Assembly: GCF_023278565.1 (NCBI RefSeq)
Contig: NC_064677.1
Coordinates: 3,162,001 to 3,226,000, forward strand
From: Colletotrichum lupini
Taxonomy: Eukaryota; Ascomycota; Sordariomycetes; Glomerellales; Glomerellaceae
Direction: 5' to 3'
DNA: 64,000 nt
A program made the translations under genes and the position numbers. Below are positions 50,701 to 64,000 of the stretch, in pieces. The stretch's first letter is position 1, and each line of letters starts with the position of its first letter. The notes beneath the pieces are model-generated. The model saw nothing but the letters and a program-made list of their open reading frames with translations. It was not told where the DNA came from and ran no database searches.

Positions 50701-53700
50701 AATACTAATAGGCTTTTACTTATTAAACATATTTATTATATAGTTATAAGGTCTAGGCTATAGCCTCGAGGTATTATAAACGGGTACGGACTTAATATAC
50801 CTAACCCCAAAGGAATTTAGTAATAAGTTTTAAGAGAGCCCCTATTTATATATTCAAACCGTTAATTCTTATAGAGCAGAATTATATATAGTTTTAATAA
50901 TATACGATTAGGTATATTATACCTTTTAATATAATAATAAATAAGGGATTAGATAATATTATTTATAAAACCTTATTATATAATATTATAGTCTATATAT
51001 AGTTATATGTTATTAACTTAATATTATAAATTCTCATTATATTCGATTATTTATTCATACTAGGCTATTAGTATTAGGCTATAAGCTTTAGAGAGGAATT
51101 TATGCCTATTTATATATAATTATTAGCCCTTAATTAGGATAGGCTTTTTAGATAATTTATATCGAAATAATACCTCTTCATAATTACTACTTTTATACTA
51201 GCGGCTCGATAACGAAACTATTTAACTTTATAAATATTTATTCTAACCCTTACTAATAAAATATTATAAATATAAAAAAGATTCGTTGTATATTAAGGTA
51301 TTAGTATTACTATTCGTATAAACTAAGCTTATTAATATTAATTCTAAAGTAATTCTATACTCGATTGCTAAGACCTATAGCTATTCATTAAATAAAAATA
51401 AGGTAAAAAGAGGGATAGGGCTAAAATAAAAACCCGAACTCTAAAATATATATAATAATAGTTAAGTCCGGCTCTTTAGGGATATATCCCTATTAATTCT
51501 CCTAGGCTATAGTATAAATTCTTACGTAACGTATATTATACTAAGCTTATATTAACGAGATTTACGTTAGTTTTACTAAATAGATTTTAGTTATTAAGGA
51601 GAAGTAGGATGCTTAGAAGTTTATACTAAGTAAATATTATTACGCTAAGTATATTTAATTACTCTAAGTAGAATTTATTATATTTAGTAAAAGATATTAT
51701 AACTAACTTAAATATTAGTATAAGCTATATATTATAAAACGTAGTACTAACCTCATTCCTACTTCCTCTCTAAAACTTAGTTTAGGACTATAAATAGTTA
51801 GCCTAGTTCGCTCGTTAATTTTCTTATTAACGAATGGGCTTTTAAAAAAATCCTACCTCGGATTAATAAAGCTATAAAAAAAACGACTAAACTTATAGCC
51901 GGCGACCCGCTTAGGGTATTCTTTTTATATAGTTAATTTTAAAGCTAGGTTACGTACGCTTTAAACCCCCCTAATAATTTAGTAGTATACTCGCTTATTA
52001 AATTAGAATATACTACGAGAAGTTTTTTAGGTATTTTTCTATATCTTTTAGTTAAATAGGCCTTATTATAAATAGAATCGAAACGTCGTCGTAGGTCCTT
52101 AGATTATTAAATTATAAAATTTATATTTAACGTAGCTTATAAAAGGATTAGATAACGCCGTTACGAACGTTAAAGAGCGTAGCTAATTAAATAATTAATT
52201 ATTAGGGGATAATTTAGTATATTTTAAAGCGGTAGATTGCTAAATACCCTATACTAAGCTACCGCTTAGTCTATCCTATCAAAATAATACTAAATAAGAT
52301 AAATAATATAAAGATCCTAATATATAATAAAGTAAATATTAACGACCTATTTTTAAATAACGTTAGTAAGAGCTCGATTAATACGTGCAGTTCGAATACG
52401 CATCTATTAGTAGTTTTATCCGTTTTCTTTTATAGTATACTATCGAATCTATAACTAAGATCCTTAGAAACGGGCTATAATATATTAAAGTTAATATAAC
52501 GTTTTTAATAAACCCCTTATAATAGAACTATTACGAGATAGTTATTAGAATTACGTTAAATATAGTCGAATATATTATATTACTTTTATTTAGGCTTTAG
52601 ACCTAACTAATTAGGTATAGTTAGGAGTAATTATTATTTTTAGGTACTAGACTATATAGTAAACTTAATGCTATAATGGGCGATATAGAAGCTACGTAGG
52701 TACTTTTTAGTACTAAGGTATATAATACCGTAAACTAAAATATTATGCGCGTAAATAAGGTTAGTTAGGAATAACGTAGATCCCGTTATATTTATATCAA
52801 AATACCTCCTTTTATTATAAGGTCTATAGAAATTATATTATAACTAGACTTAAAAGCCGGTACTCGTATTAAGGGAAAGTTATATTTAAAAAATCTTTTT
52901 ATAATACGTAAGTAGTATAACTATACGTTAATATAGTAACTAGGTAGTAATAAATTTTCCCTTATTACTTACTTTACTTATATATAACCTAATCTTAAAT
53001 TTTTTTTTTCCCCTCCTCTTTTTATACTTTATAACCGTCCCCCTATTTATTACCTTCTCTCTTTACGAAGTATAACTTATAGTTTATAAAATAAACCGTT
53101 TATCCCCTTCTGTTCATAAATAAGATTTTACAGTAATAGTTAATATTATAAGATTTAAAAATATCTTTTTCTTTATCGGATAGCGTTTTTACTTTTAAAG
53201 CCTACTTAAGTTAGCTTAAAACGGAATAATTAATTAACTAACTTAACTTAAATCTCTAAAATAGAACTCTACGTAGCTCGCAAGGTAAAATCCGTCGTTT
53301 ATTTATAATATAGCGATTTTATTAATAGTATTATATACTTTATAAGTTTAAAATATAATATCCGAGGCCCTAAGTTAGCAATTAATCTTAAAGTAGTATT
53401 AATAAGCACCTTTAAGTATTAATAATAACGTAGAAATAAAGCCTAATAGTATTATACGATATCGGGGTCGTCTTTTAAATAAAATAAAATAAAAATATAC
53501 GAGGGGCTTTAATAGCCTAAAGCTATCTATCTCTACTAAGTATTTTATCTTACTATTACGTAATAAAAAGAAGAACTATAAACTAAATATAAGTATAATT
53601 ATAAGGCTTATTAAGACTCTATAATATAATAAGTACTTAGATCTTTTACGCGTTCTAATCTCCCTAAATATAAAAGTTTATTTAGCGTACTAAAGTTTAC

Positions 53701-56700
53701 TTAGTATACTATATTTTACCTACCCTCGAAACGTATTCTCTAATAAAGTTAAGATATTATACTACAATAACTAAAAGAGCATAACTTTATAAATAAATCC
53801 TAATTTAACTTATTTTAACTTATAGCTAAAATAAAAAATAAGAAATATAATGACTAAGGCGTTTTTATATTGGCTTTAATTATATAATAGTTCGCGCTTA
53901 GTAACTAAGAATAGCTAATCTCGTATCTTTATTTTTAAAATAGTATTACTATTTTATTAACTATAAAATAGCATTAGTATATATATACGTATATTATTAA
54001 GGGGTATTACTTAATTATATATTAATCCTACCCTATTTTTTAAAAGAACCCTTACGAGAGCCTAGTTAAAAAAAACTAGAGAACGTTTATATTAACGCTA
54101 TTCCGTAATTACTAAAATAAACCCTTTAAAATTCGCTAATACGGACCTAGTCCGGAATCGGTCGTATTACTAATATTATAAAAGGTTTTACTTACGTCGA
54201 CTACTCTATAGCTACTTTTTAAAGGACTTTAAATTATTATAGGAAATATAAAAGTAATATACGTATTAGCTAGATTTATAAACTAACTCGAATTGACTTA
54301 AACTAATTATAAATCGGACTAAGAAGTTTCGTTATTTAGCTATAAAACGTATATATCGAGGCAAAACTTATATTACTAAGGGGTTAATTAGGGAAGAAAA
54401 GTAACGGAGTATAAGGTTAATAATAAAGTTAATAAGCTATACCTAGACTAAATTAGAAATACTCTTATTAACTAATATCGTAATTAATTTATTAATACCA
54501 AAACTTATTAACTTGAATAAGTCGAATTATATACTAAAATAACGTATATTAAATAAATATTTCTTTACTATAAGTCTAATATAGAAAGAGTAAAATAAAA
54601 GTATTATATTATTAAATAAACGATATTAATTTAATATAATATTACTAAGGTTATTGATTAAAAAGTAATTATTATACTTAATTAAGGGACTCCCTCTTAT
54701 CCCGGTCTAGGCAGGGTTCTGTTCCGTATTTACTTATTATTACCGGTTCGTATATATTATTTAATATATTTCTAATATCCCTTTATCTAAATAGAGTCAT
54801 TAATTTAATATATATAATATATTTAAGAAATAATAATAAATAATAAAGTTATTATAAATAAATTAATATAAGTCGTCGTATTAAAAATATAAAATATAAC
54901 TAGCTTATAGTATTAAAAACTAATTTATACTAATACGGTACTAACTAATTAGAGAAATAGTAAATAACTAAGTACTAATATAGTACCGATTTTAAATATA
55001 AGTAACTATAAATATAAGATAGCGTTTATAAACCTTAATTACCTAGATCGGTAGCTAGCTAATACGATATACTTATATAATAGTAACGATATATAAAAAA
55101 GAGGCTAGTTATAATATTTTATTTATAAATAAGAGTACTTACGTTAACCGTTTTTACTATATATACCTTATTATAAAAGGCTTATTATACGTTAAGAACG
55201 TATTAAATAGAATTATAGTAAAATAAATACGTAAAAATAAATACGTATATAGAGCCCCCAGGGGAAAATAGCTATATTCCCTCGGATAAAGGTTTAATTA
55301 AACTAAATATTAAGATAAATAATACTCCTCCTTTTTATAATCTAAGCTAACTTAAAACTTTTTATTTTATAATTTAAACTAAAAGTAAATTACGTTAATA
55401 ATATTAATTTATATATAGTCTAGCGTTATAATAAAATCGGGCTTCTCTCTTTAATAATTATCGATAATAAACTTTTATATAGAAATTATATATAAGGTTT
55501 ATATTACGCACCCCGTATATACTTATAGCTATGTATTTTTTATATTATTACTAAGCGAATTAATAATAAGCTATCGTCCTTAGCGTACTATCTTATCGTT
55601 ACTTAATTATTAAAAGTCTTAATTAAATAATACTAGCTAAGGTAACTAATCGTTATATTAGATATTATGCCCTATATAGCTTATTATTTACGGGCTAGGT
55701 CCCGGTTTAAGACCCCGGAGGGCTAATATTTTTAAGATTTATATAAGGGCTACTAGCGCTATTACTAACTAACTTTAAAAGTCCGTACTTTAAATACGAA
55801 TAGTTATAGCTCGAATAGGTTATAAATACTAAGTAGTTCTCTTATACCCTTACTAAGTAGTACTTAGTAACGTTATTTAAGCTAGAAGTACTATACCGTT
55901 TTATTATACTAAACTTATAGCTATACCTAGGGCCCTATTAAGTCCTTTATTATTGAAAATACTAAATAATATAAGCCGTAATATTTAAGCCTCGATTAAA
56001 AGGGGTAAATAAACGAGTTAGCGTACGGTTATTTATTAACTAAATTAGGATATCGTTCGCGGGCTAATTATATTTATTATAACTAATTTTATTACTTTAT
56101 TATATACTAAACTAGAGGTACTCGACGTAATAGGGAAGACGGGTTTTAATAACTAAAAGGGGACTACCGATATTCTTAAATATACTAAGGGGTTTTAAGG
56201 ACGTATAAGTTCTTAATATAAATAGGGCATAAGCTAGGCTAATATCCTAATAGACTAATATATTGGGTATAAAGGCTTTTTTTCTTAACTCGCATAGCTA
56301 CTTAGTTAGATTTATACTTTTTAATAGTAATATTATATATATATTAAGAGTAAGTATAATATCCTTAATAAAAAACCCTCGTCTATTCTTAATTAACCCG
56401 GGGTATAATAAGATTATAAGAGCCGATCCGTAGTGAGGATCTTAGGATAGGAAATGCTCATATTACTAATCTTTTAATAATACCGCCGCTATTATTAAAA
56501 TAAGGTTTAATCCCCCCGTTAGGAAATATATCTTAAGACTTTAATTATATTATACTAAGTATAAGGCCGGCCGTTTTCTAAGTACCGTTCTTACTAAGCT
56601 TTATAAAATATAACGGTCCCCGAGTTCTCTTACGTTAGTAATAATTAACTATTTAAAGAATTTATTAATATTAAGTTAATAATACGAATATTATATTTAA

Positions 56701-57199
56701 GCCCAGCCTTATTTTTACGACTACCGTCGCTCTAATAATAACTAGGAACTTGTTCGATTTTTATTATATTATATTTAGTATTAGCTATAGCGTTTTTACT
56801 CTCTTTCTTTTTTTACAGCTTTATTATAAATACTATTCTTATTATCTTAAGTTAAGCAATAATAAGGAATTACGTAGCTAAAGGACGTATAATAAAAAAG
56901 TATAACTAACGTATTATACTTAGTATAGGCAGCCTTTTCTTAGGTAAGTAAGAGATAGGAGTTTATATTTATTATATTAAGGGCTAATTCCGGTATACTA
57001 GGCTTTTTCGTCCGTTATATAAATCCTAATAATAGGTAAGTATACCCTATTAGTTATAGAGCGAAGGAAAAGTGTTAATAAGGCCGACGTAGTCGTAATA
57101 TTTATAAGTACTATATGATTTTGATAATTATCTATTCTAAACGATCGATTTTAAATATACGTCGAGGTACGTAACGTAGCCTATTTAAATAAGACTATT
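47763..57199. other. 9.4 kb of RIP-mutated DNA, no gene identified
   Basis: Stops are dense on both strands. A small 12-base tandem repeat, TGCTATTACTAT twice, lies at about 49,509-49,538. Fairly open plus-strand frames occur at 49.55-49.75 kb, 55.65-56.2 kb (YYLRARSRFKTPEG) and 56.37-56.6 kb (PRLFLINPGYNKIIRADP). They look like remains of proteins but I could not assign them. Confidence 0.45.
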
Positions 57200-57640
57200 A
57201 TAGTTAATTAGTAATTATAGCTTAGTTATAATACGGCGCTAGCATTTATATTAACTATTAGTTTTACAAAAATATCTATACTCTACTTTTATTTAGAAAC
57301 GTTCTCCCCTAATACGTAGTTAAATAAGGCTATAAGAATTATATAACGTATTATAATTACGACTATAGTTATTATTATTTTATTATTATACCTCTCGCGC
57401 TTACCGAGTCTATTATTTAATACCGTAGCCCTATTCTTAATAACGGCTACTTCGAATATTAGTATAGACGTTATATTACTAATTCTCCTAATACCCGTTA
57501 TATTTAACTTCCGGATAGTACTTAATATTAAGCTTTTTATTACGGGAATATTCGGTCTGGGCTTATTATACGTCGTTATATACTATAGTTTTATATAAGA
57601 ACTAACGTAAATTATAGAACTATTATTACTTCTATCCTCT
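57200..57640 (+). pseudogene. PTH11/rhodopsin-like fungal membrane protein, RIPed
   Basis: The ancestor was a multi-span plasma-membrane protein of the fungal rhodopsin-domain group that includes PTH11-type receptor-like proteins. One frame is continuous across the segment. At 57263 it reads FTKISILYFYLETFSPN, the hallmark TKxSILxLYxRxF of this group, followed by an AIRII segment and a hydrophobic span. At about 57425-57490 it reads NTVALFLITATSNISIDVIL and on through LILLIPVIFNFRIV, matching the conserved NxxxDxxLLxLPxPxxWxL stretch, then KLFITGIFGLGLLYVVIYYS (K-x-x-x-x-x-x-F-x-x-G). Only TAA/TAG break it. The N-terminal spans and the C-terminal tail were not identified. The FAD oxidase relic follows about 1.2 kb downstream on the same strand. 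Confidence 0.75.
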
Positions 57641-58849
57641 AGTTATATTTTCTTATTTAGATTTAGGGTAGCGAGGACCTAACGTAAGACGCCGCGCTAG
57701 TTAATATTACTTCGTACGTTTTATAAAAGTATAACTTATAATACTTATTAATAAACGAAAGGTTTTTTAAAATTAATCTCTTTTTAATTTATACTTATAT
57801 ACTCGCTATATACTAATTCTTTAAGAACTTTAAGCGTAATTCGTTTACTAAGAATTAACCTAATTTTATAAACCGGGCCTTAGGGATAAGACGGTTATTT
57901 TTAAAAAGCTCGAATTAAGTTTAATTACGCGAGTCCTAGAATTCTAATATAGAATTAAAAATAATTAGCCTAAGAAGTTAATTAAGCGGCGCGGGTAATA
58001 TAAGAGCTAATAGTACTTAGAGCGAGCTAATATAAAAGAAAAAGGTTTTTAGTATATCTTTATATATTCAATAATATTAAATAATAAAATAGTAAGGGCT
58101 TAAGCTATTATATTAGTACGAGCTTATTTATTTACCAAGTTATAAACGTCTCTAACCGAATTTACTACTAGATTATAGTTATAATTACTTAGAAATATTT
58201 CTTTAGTTCTCTTTTACTTATTTTAGTAATATAAATATAGTTAAATAGAGCTAAACTCCTTATCTAGATAAGTTAGCTAAGGAAAGTTAGATTATATAAC
58301 TACTGAACCTAGCCCTACCGGCCTTTATACGTATATATATATTTAGCTTACCTAGTTTTATTAATATTTACCCCGAATACTTTAATAACGTTAATAATAC
58401 CCCACTCTTTTATAATAAAGCTATAGTATTATATTTCTAAAATAAAGGTCTCGGCTACTTAGTATTAGTATCTATAATAACTATCCTAGGCCTCGTATCG
58501 TTAATATAACTATTACTCTTCTATATTTAAATAGTAAGCGATCATAAGTACTTTAGCTAAATACTTATAACTAAGTACGGGAGGATTTGCGAAGTCGTAA
58601 GTATAAAAACCTAACTCTTTTCCCATCCCTTCTAACCTTTATAATTAATTACGGTCTCTTTTTATATTTCTTAAATAACTATATAAATCTTTTATTTTGT
58701 AGTTATATTTATCTTAGCGGCTATTATTATTAAATCAGCTACCGTTAGACGCTCTAAATTTAAATATATATATTAGTAATCTAAACGCTACGTTATCTCG
58801 TACTAACGCTAAACTAAAAGTATTTTACTTTTTTAAAAAACCATATACT

Positions 58850-60492
58850 TTTTAAAAAGGTTTTAACTCCGTATAATAAGGATTTCTATTATTGCTTAAA
58901 GTTATATTACTTTATTAATACGACTAAACTACCTCGCTATATAGTATTACCTTAGATTATTAAAGATATTACTAGGACTATTTAGATTGTATTTACTTAA
59001 CGCTATCCTTTTAAAATAAGAAGCGGGGCTTACTTAGTATTTAATAATTTAAACGGGCTTAAGGGTAATATTATATTCGATTTAAATAAGTATTACCTTT
59101 TTATTTAGTATTAAAGCTTATATCAAATAGGCTGTATAAACTTAACTAAATATAACCTAACTACTAGTATCGCTTCTATCTACTTAGGCTTAAACTAGGG
59201 TAATATATACTCCGCTCTAAATCCGTTTAGTATTATAATTATTAGAAGACGAGCTTTTATTATCGGGGTTAGAGGTTTTATTATAGGTAATAAAGTATAT
59301 ATTCTCTACCCCTTTATATATAAAACTATTACGGATTAAGTAAAGACCGGTTCTCCTTAATAAAAAAAAACTAACTCTTAATAATACTCTTTTTATAATA
59401 ATAAGAGAGGATTTGCTTACGATAATATTATTAATTTCGAGGTTATTCTTACTAATAGTTCTATTATTAATACTAATACGTACGAGAACTCTAGTTTTTA
59501 AAGAGCTCTTAAGGGGGGCTTAGGAAACTTTGGTTTTATTATACGGGTTAACGTCGGTACGTAGCGGATAATTTCGTAACGTAAGCCTACTTAAAAAGGT
59601 ATATTAATAGCTAACCTTTTTATAAAGGTCGTCCGTTCGACCTAGATATAGGGCAGGATTATAACCTACGACCTAAGTAATAAAAGCGACGTAATTAAGG
59701 CTTATGTAAACTTCGTTAATACTATAAACAAAGACCTAGCTAGCTAGGCTATCGTAACTCTACTATATAACTAGTAAGGGATAAGGCTTATCGTAATATT
59801 AATAAATAATAACATAAAAAGTACCGCGCCTATTTTTTAAAAATTTATTAATATTACTAACGTTTTAAATATAGCTCGCGTCGGATCTATTATAAAAATA
59901 GTTCTTAAGTTTACTAAACTAACTCCCCTAGGACTTTAGTATATCTCGTATTAAAATATACTCTAAAGGAGCGACGTAAATAACTATAATATAATAACAA
60001 TTAAAGGACTAGTATAACTTTATATAGCGCCCTTATTATAAACTTTATCCTTAGTATCGTACTTAAATATATAGAAAAAATAAAGCTCGTAGCTCTAGTT
60101 TCTAAATTCGAGCTTCTTATTTAATTCTAGCTTATAACTAAGTTAACAGTAGCCTATAGTAACGAACGAAGTAGTAACGTCCTCGGCTTTAAGAGGGTAG
60201 TCGTAAATAGCCCGGCTTTTATATAGCTCCTAGTACTTATAGTAAATACTATAAAAAACTAGGAGTTAATCTAGCCTCTCTTACTTAAACTTAAGCGTAT
60301 TATTAACGAGTTTATTAATAATAAAAAACTTTAAAAAGGCTAGGAGTTCTTAAACTATAGCGGCCTTAATTAGACGCTAATTTCGTATTATAATAAAGAA
60401 ATAGTCTATTTTATAAGGAATACTTTATTAGAATACGACCTAGGTAGAGTTTTCTAAGACCTTTAGAAAACGGGCTTTCGGATCCCTATTTA
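58850..60492 (+). pseudogene. Berberine-bridge-type FAD-linked oxidoreductase, RIPed
   Basis: The ancestor was a secreted or secondary-metabolism FAD oxidase (FAD_binding_4 domain plus BBE C-terminal domain), about 500 residues, normal for the family. The frame with 58875 reads LPRYIVLP (family PxCIVxP), FKIRSGAYLVFNN (family xxRSGGH), NIIFDLNKY, LGLN-stop-GNIYSALNPF (LGxGxRWGxVYxxL), RAFIIGVRGFIIG (GGRxxxVGVGGxxLGGG) and, at 59409, GFAYDNIINFEVILTN with KGGLGNFGFIIR at about 59,508. Then come APIF-stop-KFINITNV near 59825 and, in a shifted frame from about 60090, ERSSNVLGF, EFLNYSGLN and LLEYDLGRVF-stop-DL-stop-KTGF, the family's NYxxxxxxxxxYDPxxxFQxxxPGGF end. The shift between about 59,940 and 60,090 could be an intron or an indel. 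The Cys and His that hold FAD covalently cannot be checked. Confidence 0.85.
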
Positions 60493-62170
60493 AGTCTTAA
60501 ATATAGTTAACGAGCTTATAATAGAGGAAGTAAGGACGGCCGCTAAATTTAAAAAATATAAATATTAAAAAACGAATAATCTCTAGCCTAGATTTTAAAA
60601 AAAATATAATAACTATAAATAATAGACTTATAATACTTAAATATTAGAATAGGGTAGGGCGATTAGTCCTAGTAGTCCTTTTTAAAGCTAATTAAGTCTA
60701 AGGGTCTATAAGAGAGCTAATTAGAGTAAAATATAAAAAGAAGGGCCCTAATTAAAAATAAGAGCTTAGTAACGCGGATTTTTATTTTAATAATATATAT
60801 ACTTTTTAGGATCGAACTAGAGCCTTTTTAATAATTTATTTTTCAACGTAATAATATAAGATAATTAAGAAGTTTACCCTTCCGATCTAGTTAATACTAT
60901 CCTCTTTCTCTTAGTCGTAGTATTATTAATTAAGACCGTATTAACCCGATTAAAAGAGGTATCTTATATTATTTTTATAAGTATTAGTAGTTCTTTCAAA
61001 GTACCGTACTACGAGAGTCCTTTATACTCTATACGTTTTTAATAATCTCCCTTTTTAAAAATCCCTTCCTTATTAAATAAGAGAATAAGTAAAAAAAAGC
61101 CTAACTTAATTAGAAATATTTTAAATAATTAATTAAAGAAAATAGCGTAACGATTAAAACGAATATAAGTAGTAAGACTTTAATTTAAAAAAAAGCGACT
61201 AAATAATTAAAACGTAAAAACGAGGACGTATAAGAAAGAGCTTCCTATTTAATAAAACGGGGGATATAATAGACCCCGAGAGGCGAATAAAATTAATAAA
61301 AAAAAGGAAATACGGATATTTAAACTAAATTAGGCCTAAGTATAAGACGCCGTAATAATATAATAAAATAAATAGTAAGTTAAGATTAGAACTAATAGAG
61401 TACTTTAACGAGTATAACTAGTTATTTAACTAAACTACTCCTTATTAATTGATATAGCCTAAAGACTTAATAATAAACCTATTTAGAAGTACGGATACGT
61501 CGGGCTAAGGGCGCTTATAAAACTAGTTTTTAACTAAACCTACTAGTAATTTTAATTAGTATTACCGTAAGCTTAATATAATATTTAATTAAAACTTTAG
61601 TTATATATATAATAAGGACTAAGAAGAACGGCCTAAATTACGTTAATTAGGATAATAGCTACGCTCTAGCTATTAAAACGGCTCCTCTCCTTTCTTTTTA
61701 AACTTTATTTAAAATAGATAAACTAATATAATACTATTAAGATTATAAATAAAATCGACGAATTATATTTTTAATAACCTCGGACCGTAAATATAAATAA
61801 CTAATACGTTATTTTTACCACTATTAGCGCCCCTTAGGACGTTTAATTATATAAACTTAACCTTTTTATATTAAATAAACTATTTACTAAACTAGCTTTT
61901 ATAGTTTATTATAACTTATAAGCCGCAAAGTTATTTAATAATAAAAAAGCTACCCCTTCTAACGGATTTACTTACTAATTTAATTAAAAAAAACTAGTCG
62001 TAGCTTAAGTCGGGATAAATACTTTAATTAATACTCTTTTAAGTACTATTACTACTTAGATCTAAACTACTGCGCTTTAAACTAAGGTTTTTATAATTCT
62101 TTAGCCTAATTTAATAAAAAATATAGGTTTTTATAAAATACCATTCTCTAGTTAAGAGGGGACTATAGTC
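60493..62170. other. RIP-mutated DNA between oxidase relic and gag-like relic
   Basis: No family recognised. Its right part may hold the leader and N-terminal coding part of the gypsy-like element that begins to be readable at 62.17 kb. An 8-base inverted repeat, CTCCTAGT/ACTAGGAG, lies at about 60,226-60,266, inside the oxidase relic. Confidence 0.4.
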
Positions 62171-62710
62171 TTTAAAAGCGATAATATTATAAACTTTTTA
62201 AAAAAGTTCGAAGACTAATACGAAATTAATAAGGTCCCGGACCGATTCAAAAATAAGCTTATTACGTATATTATAAAAAGAGATTATTAAGCTCTAGTTA
62301 AAGATGCGATTAAAGGACTACCCTAGGCCTAAGCTAAGGATTTCTTTTTATAAAAATATAAAAAATAAGATATTAATTACTTTTTAAATAAAGAAAAATA
62401 AATTAAGAGAGTTACTAAGGGGCTACTTATTTTATTTTCTAACTTAAACTCTACCTAAGTACTATTTACTAAGATTAATAACGTAATTACTTTTACTAAG
62501 TAATAAGACCTTTATATTATAATTAATAAGAGCTTAATTAAGGCCGTATATAAGCGGTTCTATATTAATATTATAAGAAAAGTAATAAAGGAAGTTAAGG
62601 TTATTTTAAATAGTTTTATTAAATCGACGAAGTATATAAAGTTTAAAATAGGACTTCTTAACGCGATTGTATATAAAAAAGAATATAGCCTACTTTTTAT
62701 GAATAATTAA
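62171..62710 (+). pseudogene. Probable Ty3/gypsy Gag capsid region, RIPed
   Basis: The frame from 62171 runs about 180 codons with scattered TAA/TAG and no frameshift. It begins FKSDNIINFLKKFED, which fits the start of fungal gypsy capsids (F-x-G-x-x-x-x-x-F-L-x-x-F-E). It then reads KDYxAL...AIKGLP-stop-A-stop-AKDF, the region where these proteins have the conserved Trp before F/L. Later parts read INYFLNKEK and SNLNST. Downstream to about 63.28 kb there is further protein-like text in another frame, perhaps the nucleocapsid region (VYS-stop-GPIYIFNISTTYPN). No protease or reverse transcriptase was identified before the window ends. The call rests on overall pattern, not on a catalytic motif. 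Confidence 0.5.
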
Positions 62711-64000
62711 AATTAACTTAAACCCTTATTATAACCCCCTACTCTTTAAATATATAATAATATTTAATATTAATATCTAAACTATTAATAATATTATTAG
62801 CTAGTAATAGAGGTCTAAGTTACCTAAGTAGTTACTAATAATAACGCTTATTTTAACCTAGCTAACGGGATAAATAAGCTGAAGATTTATTAAAATAGCG
62901 TTTACTCTTAAGGCCCTATTTATATATTTAATATAAGTACTACGTATCCTAATCGGCCCTTAATTATAAAACCTAGGGATTATTATTAATATTATTAAAG
63001 TTAATATTACTAAATTATTAGGGATTGCGATCAGTATACTCTTAATAAGGATGCCTATTTTATTATTTTAGCTTAGGGAGCTTAGTATTATAAAAAGCGT
63101 AATAAGTATAAGCTTATAAATAATATCCCCTTTATTATAATTAAAAATGGAAAAAAGTGCGTAATTATTAATTACGTTACCCTCCTTTTTTATATAACGA
63201 ATATATTAGCTAAAGAAGATACTAAGCTTTTAACTAAGGAGATTTTAAATTACTAAATCGGATTACCTTAATAAACTATACTTATACTCCCTTTTACTAA
63301 TTTTATAAATATAGTTAAATATATTTATATAATACGACCTAATTTAAGTTACTATAGCTAAGCGGACGTTTATACCGTTTATAAAAAAAGACTTCTTAAG
63401 AATCGTATTTTAATAACTAAACTATATTTTAAAAAGACGTACGGTATTAATAACCTAAACTAGCCTTTATAATCTAAAAAAAAGACGGTTTCCTTCTCTA
63501 ATTAAAAAAAAGAAATTATAAAAATCGATAATAATAATAAGGTTCTCGAAATAGTAAAGAACGTAACTCCTAAATTTATTTCTAAGCCCTAGCTTATTAA
63601 AGTCCCGATTAGTACTTTTAATATTAGTATTTAAGGAACCTAAGAGCCTCTTCCTCGTAAGACCTAAAAAATAATAATTATTAATTAGCCCTATAACTTT
63701 AATTTTAAAATCGAGGCTAAAAAGTTAGCAAAAAGAAGGCTCGAGGCCCCGATTTTATTACCTATAAACCTCTTATAAAAGATTATACTAGAATATATTA
63801 TAGTAATAATAATTTTAATATATAATTAAGGGTATTTTAATATTAATAGAATCCTATTAAAAGCTCCGAGATCCTTAGCTAACTTAGTAAAGAATAGATA
63901 ATAATAAAAGGATATTAAGGATCTTTTTAATAAGTATAATAAAAACCTCTTCTTAAAGCCGAGCTATATAATTAAAATTAATAAAGTTAGAGGTACTAAT
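62711..64000. other. RIP-mutated DNA, probable continuation of the gag-like relic
   Basis: Protein-like read-through continues on the plus strand (for example RDCDQYTLNKDAYF near 63.03 kb and LAKRRLEAPILLPINLL near 63.73 kb). The rest of the putative gypsy element would lie beyond the right edge. No single domain is certain. Confidence 0.35.

Overview
The window looks like a heterochromatic, AT-rich island from a filamentous ascomycete (Pezizomycotina) that has been heavily mutated by repeat-induced point mutation (RIP). The first 480 bases contain no TG and only four CA dinucleotides, while TA is everywhere and CG is kept. That is the CpA-to-TpA pattern of RIP rather than simple AT drift. 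Outside one element, stop codons are dense in all frames, so no intact gene longer than about 65 codons survives in some 58 kb. Species cannot be told from the sequence.

The one intact feature is a complete Ty1/copia retrotransposon on the minus strand (12420-18350, 5,931 bp). It has two 514-bp LTRs that differ at 8 sites, a TATAT target duplication, a primer-binding site matching the anticodon arm of initiator-Met tRNA, a polypurine tract, and one uninterrupted 1,415-residue Gag-Pol frame. It is not RIPed and so inserted after the surrounding DNA was mutated.

Reading through the TAA/TAG stops and allowing for C-to-T and G-to-A changes, several dead genes can still be recognised, all on the plus strand. 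From left to right they are: the end of a probable Ty3/gypsy chromovirus pol with a chromodomain (about 3.6-4.7 kb); a nearly whole Fot1/pogo transposon with terminal inverted repeats (4938-6900); a flavoprotein like 3-ketosteroid dehydrogenase (about 7.06-8.98 kb); a zinc alcohol/formaldehyde dehydrogenase with a recognisable intron (30681-31864); a C2H2 zinc-finger protein (about 44.1-44.6 kb); a PTH11/rhodopsin-like membrane protein (about 57.2-57.6 kb); a berberine-bridge-type FAD oxidase (about 58.85-60.49 kb); and a probable gypsy gag (62171-62710).

The most interesting point is that the island holds not only dead transposons but also dead copies of ordinary host genes: three redox enzymes, a membrane receptor-like protein and a zinc-finger protein. 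They may be the RIPed remains of a duplicated metabolic region. The long stretches between them are equally mutated and I could not assign them; some probably hide further relics.
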